This document shows positions 1 through 6,008 of a stretch of DNA of 6,008 nucleotides, piece by piece. The stretch spans positions 1 to 6,008 of the forward strand of contig CADBQJ010000027.1 in NCBI GenBank assembly GCA_902796785.1, in the 5' to 3' direction. This DNA is from Fibrobacter succinogenes (GTDB lineage: Bacteria; Fibrobacterota; Fibrobacteria; Fibrobacterales; CADBQJ01). Below the pieces are notes generated by a model. The model was not told the origin of the DNA, ran no database searches, and was given only the letters and a program-made list of their open reading frames with translations. The first letter of the stretch is position 1, and each line of letters opens with the position of its first letter. A program made the position numbers and the translations under genes.

Positions 1-16
1 ATCGCTAATCCCTAAT

Positions 17-1798
<1,782 letters not shown>

Positions 1799-1804
1799 GG
1801 CGGG

Positions 1805-1808
1805 CCTC
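1805..1808 (-). promoter_or_regulatory. Ribosome-binding site of ispG
   Basis: The minus strand reads GAGG here, with a six-base spacer (CCCGCC) before the ATG at 1798. This selects 1798 over the in-frame ATG at 1792 and over the much longer open frame that continues upstream across the divergent gene. Confidence 0.6.
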
Positions 1809-1864
1809 GCTGTTGCCCCAAAAGTACGAAATGAAGGGCCCGGCGTGTTTCTACCTTTCCCCCC

Positions 1865-2854
1865 ATGCGCAGGCTTCCGGACAAGGCCATCGGCTATCTC
1901 ACCATCCTGGCGGCGATGCTGCTCTGCACGCTGGTGGCCTGGAAGATGTACCTGGCCAACGGGCGCGGCGCGCAGACGGTCGAGGTGGTCTTCTCCGACC
2001 TGGGCTCGCTCCAGCCGCAGGACGACGTGATGGAGCGCGGGTTCCGCGTGGGCCACGTGCGCTCCGCCGGCCTGGTCGGCGACCGCGCCGTGGCGACCAT
2101 CGACTTCGACACCCCCGTGCGCTACTGCGAGGGGACGCGCTTCATCAACTCCAACTACAGCCTGATGGGCCAGCGCTACGTCGTCATCATCCCCTCGCAC
2201 GAGGGGAGGCCGCTCGACCTCTCCCGCCCGCAGGAGGGCGAATTCGAGCCGGGCATCGCCGAAGCCATGCACATGGTGGCCGAGGCGACGGCGGCGCTGG
2301 ACTCGGCCAAGACGGCGATCGAGCTGATCGCGAACGGGAACGGCTCCGAGCCGGGGTTCGCCGCGAGGTTCAACGGGCTGGTCTCCGAGCTGCAGACGGC
2401 GCTGGACGGCCTGGACCGCGCGATAACGGAAAAGGGGGCGCTGCTTCGCGGCGGGCTGGAGGAGGCGAACGGGCTGACCGCGCGCGCCGCGGAGAAGACC
2501 GGGGAGCTGGACGCCGCGCTGGACACCTCGGTCGCGGCGGCCCGGACGGCGGTCGCCTCGCTCGCGAAGACGGTGGTCGCCGCGCGCGCCGCGATGGGGA
2601 ACGCCATGACCGGGCTCGACTCGCTCTCCCGCACGCGGGCCTGGAAACGCCTGGCGGAAAGCCGCGAGCTCTACGACGCCCTGGCCTCGCTGAACGACGA
2701 CCTGCGCAAGGCGGTCGACCTGCTGGCGGGGAACGGCGGGGAGCGCAGCATGAAGTTCGGAAGGGTCTTCAAGAGGACCAACTGGAACGTCTTCGGGGCG
2801 ACCGCGCGCGAAAAGAGGGCGAAACGGGCCGAAAACGGCGAAACCGCCCCCTGA
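1865..2854 (+). CDS. MlaD/MCE-family lipid-transport substrate-binding protein
   Basis: The product is 329 residues. A short basic N-terminus (MRRLPDK) is followed by one hydrophobic segment at about 9-26, an inner-membrane anchor or uncleaved signal. Residues about 38-112 form an MCE-like beta domain: VEVVFSDLGSLQPQDDV, then RGFRVGHVRS, ending in NSNYSLMGQRYVVII, where MCE proteins carry their conserved LLG/LMG turn. From about 130 to 290 the protein is Ala-rich and heptad-like, so probably a long helix or coiled coil, and it ends in a basic tail. Known MCE proteins form periplasmic rings or tubes that pass phospholipids between membranes, usually with an MlaE-type permease and MlaF-type ATPase. 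Neither partner gene is next to this one: ispG is divergent upstream and tRNA-Asn lies downstream. No Shine-Dalgarno precedes the ATG; the bases before it are a pyrimidine run. The family call rests on the fold pattern and is fairly firm; the transported lipid is unknown. Confidence 0.8.
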   Translation: MRRLPDKAIGYLTILAAMLLCTLVAWKMYLANGRGAQTVEVVFSDLGSLQPQDDVMERGFRVGHVRSAGLVGDRAVATIDFDTPVRYCEGTRFINSNYSLMGQRYVVIIPSHEGRPLDLSRPQEGEFEPGIAEAMHMVAEATAALDSAKTAIELIANGNGSEPGFAARFNGLVSELQTALDGLDRAITEKGALLRGGLEEANGLTARAAEKTGELDAALDTSVAAARTAVASLAKTVVAARAAMGNAMTGLDSLSRTRAWKRLAESRELYDALASLNDDLRKAVDLLAGNGGERSMKFGRVFKRTNWNVFGATAREKRAKRAENGETAP

Positions 2855-2861
2855 GCGGGTC

Positions 2862-2890
2862 TTGCAGATCCGCGGTCCGTGTGCTATATT
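2862..2890 (+). promoter_or_regulatory. Sigma70-type promoter for tRNA-Asn
   Basis: A -35 box TTGCAG (2862-2867) and a -10 box TATATT (2885-2890, 5 of 6 to consensus) are separated by exactly 17 bases. Transcription would start near 2897, about seven bases before the tRNA. The AT-rich -10 stands out in very GC-rich surroundings. The promoter begins eight bases after the MCE gene stop, and no convincing terminator separates them, so readthrough from upstream may also contribute. Confidence 0.75.
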
Positions 2891-2903
2891 TGTCCCGCAA
2901 CGG

Positions 2904-2976
2904 TGCCCTATAGCTCAGTTGGTAGAGCACGCGGCTGTTAACCGCGTTGTCCCTGGTTCGAGCCCAGGTGGGGCAG
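2904..2976 (+). tRNA. tRNA-Asn (anticodon GTT)
   Basis: The full cloverleaf can be folded by hand. The acceptor TGCCCTA (2904-2910) pairs with TGGGGCA (2969-2975) with one T-G wobble. The D arm is GCTC-AGTTGGTA-GAGC (2913-2928). The anticodon stem is CGCGG/CCGCG with loop CTGTTAA (2935-2941), so the anticodon GTT is 2937-2939. The variable loop is five bases. The T arm is CCTGG-TTCGAGC-CCAGG (2952-2968). The discriminator is G2976. The next bases are CTT, so the 3' CCA is not encoded and must be added by the CCA-adding enzyme. U1-A72 and G73 agree with bacterial asparagine tRNAs. Confidence 0.97.
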
Positions 2977-2980
2977 CTTC

Positions 2981-3013
2981 GAAGGATCCGCTTTCGGCGG
3001 ATCCTTCTTTTTT
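2981..3013 (+). terminator. Rho-independent terminator of the tRNA-Asn unit
   Basis: A perfect 11-bp stem, GAAGGATCCGC (2981-2991) with GCGGATCCTTC (2997-3007), encloses the five-base loop TTTCG and is followed directly by six T (3008-3013). It lies four bases after the tRNA discriminator. The minus strand has no T tract after the hairpin, so it should work in the plus direction only, and it insulates the downstream operon from the tRNA. Confidence 0.92.
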
Positions 3014-3063
3014 CCGGCCGGCTTGCGGATTTAGATTTGGGAGAAGAGCCCGCTCCCCTTCCC

Positions 3064-3068
3064 GGAGG
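3064..3068 (+). promoter_or_regulatory. Ribosome-binding site of the HD-GYP gene
   Basis: GGAGG lies three bases before the ATG at 3072 and six bases before the ATG at 3075. The six-base spacing is the more usual, so 3075 is preferred; the two choices differ by one Met. This site also shows that the open frame upstream of it, which runs across the tRNA and terminator, is not translated. Confidence 0.75.
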
Positions 3069-3074
3069 CCGATG

Positions 3075-4058
3075 ATGCCGGAAAATCCGCAAAACTCCAA
3101 GCTTCGCTCCGCCGATTCCGGCCGCTCCTTCGTCGGCGAGCACTCCGCGACGGTCGGCCTCCTGGTCTGGCTGGTCGTCCTCGGGCTCTACCTGCTGGTC
3201 TTCCGCGCGGTCGCGTCCATCTCCTTCTGCGCCGACCTTCCCCGCGAGATCCTCTTCTTCGGGCTGCTGCTCCCGCTCTGCGCGATCGGCGCCCACCTCC
3301 TCTCCGGCGGCATGGCGCGCCAGCGCGAGCGCGCGGACCGGCGGCTCGAGGCCGCCCGCAAGGACAACCGCCTGGCGCAGAAGGCCGGCGTGCTCGGGCT
3401 GACGCGGGTGACCGCCGCCCGCGACGAAAGCACCTCGCTGCACCTGCGCCGCGTGGGGCTGATGACCGAGGCGATCGCGCGCGCCCTCGCCCGCAACCCC
3501 AAGTACAGCAGCTACGTGACGGAGTCGTACATCGCCGACCTCGTGGTGGCCTCCGCGCTCCACGACATCGGGCGCGTGGGCATCTCCGACGAGATCCTCC
3601 GCAAGAAGGGGAGCCTGACCGCGGCCGAGTTCGACGCGATGAAGATGCACACCATCATCGGCGGCGACATCATCTCCGAGCTGCAGCGCGCGCTTCCCTT
3701 CCGCAGCTACTACGAGCTGGCCCGCGAGATCGCCTACCACCACCACCAGCGCTGGGACGGCACCGGCTACCCGAACGTGCTGAGCCACGGCGGCGGCAAG
3801 AACTCCTTCTTCGTCCAGACCGGCGTGGGCTCGCCGTACTCGGGCGAGCAGATCCCGCTCTCCGCGCGCATCGTCGCCGTGGCGGACGTCTACGACGCGC
3901 TGGTGAGCCGCCGCCCCTACAAGGAGCCGATCCCCCACAAGGACGCCGTGCGCACGGTGCTGGCCGAGCGCGGGACGCACTTCGACCCCGACGTGGTCGA
4001 CGCGTTCGAGGCGGCGCAGGGCGAGCTGGAGCGGATCGTCGGGGAGATTCGCGACTGA
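3075..4058 (+). CDS. Membrane-anchored HD-GYP domain phosphohydrolase (predicted cyclic-di-GMP phosphodiesterase)
   Basis: The product is 327 residues. After a polar N-terminus come two hydrophobic segments (about 27-47 and 58-77) joined by a short loop, then a charged linker (about 80-105) and one HD-GYP domain to the C-terminus, so the catalytic part should be cytoplasmic. Visible motifs are H123-LRRV, ALHDIGRVGI (H163, D164), KMH (H192) with GGDII, YHHHQRWDGTGYP (222-224 HHH, 231-233 GYP), IPLSARIVAVADVYDAL (D271) and FDPDVVDAF. HD-GYP enzymes hydrolyse cyclic-di-GMP or related cyclic dinucleotides using a two- or three-metal site. Oddities: the usual Lys of HDIGK is Arg167, the usual Glu after the His run is Gln225, and about 19 extra residues lie between GYP and IPL. 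There is no receiver, PAS or other recognisable sensor domain. The stop overlaps the fmt start by one base. Family membership is clear; substrate and activity are inferred. Confidence 0.9.
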   Translation: MPENPQNSKLRSADSGRSFVGEHSATVGLLVWLVVLGLYLLVFRAVASISFCADLPREILFFGLLLPLCAIGAHLLSGGMARQRERADRRLEAARKDNRLAQKAGVLGLTRVTAARDESTSLHLRRVGLMTEAIARALARNPKYSSYVTESYIADLVVASALHDIGRVGISDEILRKKGSLTAAEFDAMKMHTIIGGDIISELQRALPFRSYYELAREIAYHHHQRWDGTGYPNVLSHGGGKNSFFVQTGVGSPYSGEQIPLSARIVAVADVYDALVSRRPYKEPIPHKDAVRTVLAERGTHFDPDVVDAFEAAQGELERIVGEIRD

Positions 4059-4993
4059 TGCGGATCCTCTTCTTCGGCACGCCCGAATTCTCCGCGAGCT
4101 TTCTCCGCTTTCTCGTCGAGGAGACGCCGCACGAGGTCGTCGGCGCGGTCACGCAGCCCGACCGCCCCGCCGGACGCGGGCGGCAGCTGCAGGCGCCTCC
4201 GGTCAAGCGGACCGCGCTGGAGCTGGGCCTGCCCGTCCTCCAGCCGGAGTCGCTCGGCGACCCCGCGTTCCTCGACGCGCTGCGCGAGGCCGGCGCGGAC
4301 CTCTTCGTCGTGATCGCCTTCTCGATCCTCCCGCGCGCCGTGCTGGAGATTCCGCCGCTGGGCAGCCTGAACCTCCACGGCTCGCTCCTCCCGCGCTACC
4401 GCGGCGCCGCGCCCGTGCAGTGGGCGGTGGTCAACGGCGAGAAGGTCTCGGGCGTCACGCTCTTCCGGCTCGACCCGAAGATGGACCACGGCCCGGTGGT
4501 GGGCCGCGTGGAGCTCCCGATCGGCGAGAACGAGACGGCGACGGAGCTGTTCGACCGCATGCTCGAGGCGGGGCGCCCGGCGCTGGCCGCGGCGATCTCG
4601 GCGCTGGAGCGCGGCGAGCCCCCGCTGGAGCAGGACCACTCCCTGGCGACGAAGGCCCCCAAGCTGCGCAAGGAGGACGGGCGCATCGACTGGACGGCGC
4701 CCGCGCGGAAGGTCCACGACCTGGTGCGCGGCATGCAGCCCTGGCCGGGCGGCTGGACCACGCTGGGCGACCGCACGCTCCGGGTCTGGGAGACCCGGCT
4801 CTCCGACGGCGCGCCCGCGAAGGCCGGCGAGCCCGGCGACCTCGAGGCGACCGACGGCGGGAAGAGGCTCTGGGCGAAGTGCGGCGACCGGTGGCTTGAG
4901 CTGCTGCGCGTGCAGCCGCAGGACAAGCGCGAAATGCTGGCGAAGGAATTTCTGTGCGGACTGAGGACGAAGGAAAACCCGAAGCTCGCGTGA
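4058..4993 (+). CDS. fmt: Methionyl-tRNA formyltransferase
   Basis: The enzyme transfers a formyl group from 10-formyl-THF to Met-tRNA(fMet) for translation initiation in the cytoplasm. It has 311 residues, against 315 in E. coli. The N-terminal Rossmann-type formyltransferase domain (about 1-200) shows FFGTPEF, TQPDRPAGRGR and SLNLHGSLLPRYRGAAPVQW. N105, H107 and D143 correspond to catalytic N108, H110 and D146 of E. coli. The C-terminal tRNA-binding domain (about 205-311) begins near KAPKLRKEDGRIDW and includes the PWPGGWT turn. The segment AFSILP is one residue shorter than E. coli AYGLILP, as in Bacteroidetes homologues, and the usual DTG after the catalytic loop reads DHG. The ATG shares one base with the preceding TGA (TGATG); GGGGAG lies 11 bases upstream, rather distant, so coupling to the upstream gene is likely. 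No def (deformylase) gene, a common partner, is adjacent on the upstream side. Confidence 0.97.
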   Translation: MRILFFGTPEFSASFLRFLVEETPHEVVGAVTQPDRPAGRGRQLQAPPVKRTALELGLPVLQPESLGDPAFLDALREAGADLFVVIAFSILPRAVLEIPPLGSLNLHGSLLPRYRGAAPVQWAVVNGEKVSGVTLFRLDPKMDHGPVVGRVELPIGENETATELFDRMLEAGRPALAAAISALERGEPPLEQDHSLATKAPKLRKEDGRIDWTAPARKVHDLVRGMQPWPGGWTTLGDRTLRVWETRLSDGAPAKAGEPGDLEATDGGKRLWAKCGDRWLELLRVQPQDKREMLAKEFLCGLRTKENPKLA

Positions 4994-6008
4994 GCGGCGG
5001 CCGCGGCGTGGTCGGCCTCGAGGCGCGGCTGCTCGCGCTCGAGACGCTCCGCGCCTGGAGCCGGAGCGAGGGCTTCGTCGCGGAGACGCACCGGCGGCTC
5101 TCCGCGAAATGGCCCGACATGGACGAGGGCGACCGCGCGCTCGCGCTGGAGATCGCCTTCGGCACGCTCCGCCACGTGCGGCTGCTCCAGTACAACCTCG
5201 ACAAGTTCGTCTCGCGCAAGCCCGACGAAACGCCCCTGCTGATCCTGCTGGAGGCGCTCTACCAGTTCTGGTGGATGGACCGCGTGCCGGTCCACGCCGT
5301 GGTGGACGCCGCGGTGGAGGCCGCGCGGACCGAGTGCGGCGAGCGCGTCGCGGGCTTCGTGAACGCCGTGCTGCGCAAGGCCTCGCGGCGCAAGCTCGAC
5401 GTCCCCTCCGGGCACCGCCTCGGCGACCTGGCCGTCCGCTACTCGCATCCCGGCTGGCTGGTGCAGAAGTGGAACGAGCAGATGGGGTTCAAGCCGATGG
5501 CGCTCCGGCTGAAGGCGGACAACGCGCAGCCCGTGCACTGGGTCCGCCTGCGCGGGACTCCCGAACAGCGCGAGGAGGCGCTGGCCGCGCTGCCGCTGAA
5601 CCGCGAGGAGTCGCGCTTCGAGCGCTACTACGCCGTGGAGGGGCCGCTGCGCCGACTGCTCCGCCATCCGCTCTTCCTCGAGGGGCGCGCGGCCGTGCAG
5701 GACCCCGCCTCGTATCTCCTGGTGCGCCTGCTCGACCTCAAGCCCGGCGACCGCGTGCTGGACCTCTGCGCCGCCCCCGGCGGGAAGAGCTCCCTGATCC
5801 TCGACGAGTTCGAGGGCGTTTCGGTCGTGGCCGCGGACAATTCGTTCGACCGACTGGCGAAGGCGCGCGAGCTCCCGCAGGCCGCGGAAGGCCGGCTCCC
5901 GCTGGTCGTCGCCGACGGTCTGCGCCCGCCCTTCCGCAGGGGCGCCTTCTCGCACGTCCTCCTCGACGCGCCCTGCTCGAACCTCGGCGTGGCGCGGCGC
6001 CGCCCCGA
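4990..6008 (+). CDS. rsmB: RsmB, 16S rRNA m5C967 methyltransferase (3' end cut by the window)
   Basis: The frame stays open for 339 codons to the window edge. An N-terminal NusB-like RNA-binding domain (about 10-135) shows GDRALALEIAFGTLRH, DRVPVHAVVDAAVE and GFVNAVLRK. A linker with YSHPGWLVQKW follows. The SAM-dependent Rossmann domain shows QDPASYLLVRLLDL, motif I VLDLCAAPGGKS (256-267), acidic D283 and D309, and motif IV LLDAPCSNLGVARRRP with C329. In E. coli RsmB the nucleophile is the later motif VI cysteine, which would fall outside the window, so activity cannot be judged; about 90 residues are missing if it matches the 429-residue E. coli protein. The start is GTG at 4990, overlapping the fmt stop (GTGA) by four bases; another GTG at 5008 is possible. 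The best upstream purine run (AAGGA, 4970-4974) is 15 bases away, which favours translational coupling to fmt. RsmF-like relatives are less likely given the NusB domain and fmt context. Confidence 0.94.
   Translation, partial: MSGGRGVVGLEARLLALETLRAWSRSEGFVAETHRRLSAKWPDMDEGDRALALEIAFGTLRHVRLLQYNLDKFVSRKPDETPLLILLEALYQFWWMDRVPVHAVVDAAVEAARTECGERVAGFVNAVLRKASRRKLDVPSGHRLGDLAVRYSHPGWLVQKWNEQMGFKPMALRLKADNAQPVHWVRLRGTPEQREEALAALPLNREESRFERYYAVEGPLRRLLRHPLFLEGRAAVQDPASYLLVRLLDLKPGDRVLDLCAAPGGKSSLILDEFEGVSVVAADNSFDRLAKARELPQAAEGRLPLVVADGLRPPFRRGAFSHVLLDAPCSNLGVARRRP

Noticed and set aside
1..16. CTAATCCCTAAT near-repeat at the window edge.
   Set aside because: It is too short and truncated by the edge to call a repeat or regulatory element.
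1799..2272. N-terminal extension of ispG: the open frame continues upstream to about 751 residues.
   Set aside because: The extra part is antisense to the MCE gene, is unlike any IspG N-terminus, and a proper SD sits just before 1798.
2844..2858. Small CCGC/GCGG hairpin over the MCE gene stop as a terminator.
   Set aside because: The stem is only four base pairs with a seven-base loop and no T tract follows.
2904..3013. tRNA-Asn as an integration (att) site, since tRNA ends are common targets.
   Set aside because: No integrase, no duplicated tRNA 3' end and no change in gene character follow; the next genes are core housekeeping genes.
3032..3037. TAGATT as a possible -10 box for the HD-GYP/fmt/rsmB operon.
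   Set aside because: No acceptable -35 lies at 16-18 bases; the T tract there belongs to the terminator. A promoter must exist between 3014 and 3060, but I cannot place it.
2862..3074. Upstream extension of the HD-GYP frame through the tRNA and terminator.
   Set aside because: It would translate a tRNA gene and a terminator hairpin; GGAGG directly precedes the ATGs at 3072/3075.
4396..5955. 519-codon minus-strand open frame across fmt and rsmB.
   Set aside because: It spans two well-supported plus-strand genes, and its low-complexity, His/Arg/Gly-rich translation is typical of an antisense shadow.

Overview
This window is ordinary GC-rich bacterial chromosome that carries housekeeping genes, and every coding stretch is intact. 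It has five protein genes, one tRNA gene and several readable control signals. I see no mobile element, CRISPR array, phage gene or defence system. The organism is not identified. IspG is the long three-domain form, which is known from Chlamydiae, Bacteroidetes/Chlorobi relatives and plant plastids. Fmt has a short AFSILP stretch that resembles the Bacteroidetes version rather than the longer AYGLILP of E. coli. Together with an MCE/MlaD-type envelope protein, this suggests a Gram-negative of the PVC or FCB groups with high GC, but that is inference only.

Layout: positions 17-1798 on the minus strand encode IspG (MEP isoprenoid pathway). A 66-bp divergent intergenic region separates it from a plus-strand gene (1865-2854) for a single-pass, periplasmic MlaD/MCE-type lipid-transport protein. 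Next comes a self-contained tRNA-Asn(GTT) unit with its own sigma70-like promoter (2862-2890), tRNA body (2904-2976) and a strong intrinsic terminator (2981-3013) only four bases downstream.

After the terminator a new plus-strand operon starts. A membrane-anchored HD-GYP phosphohydrolase (3075-4058) overlaps fmt (4058-4993) by one base (TGATG). Fmt in turn overlaps rsmB (from 4990, running off the window at 6008) by four bases (GTGA). The fmt-rsmB pair is a familiar translation-related arrangement: formylation of initiator tRNA and 16S rRNA m5C967 methylation. The unusual member is the predicted cyclic-dinucleotide phosphodiesterase placed first and apparently translationally coupled to both.

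The points most worth a second look are the substitutions and insertion in the HD-GYP signature, the coupling of that gene to fmt-rsmB, the orphan MCE gene without a visible ribosome-binding site, and the terminator that abuts the tRNA. None amounts to a new system on this evidence.
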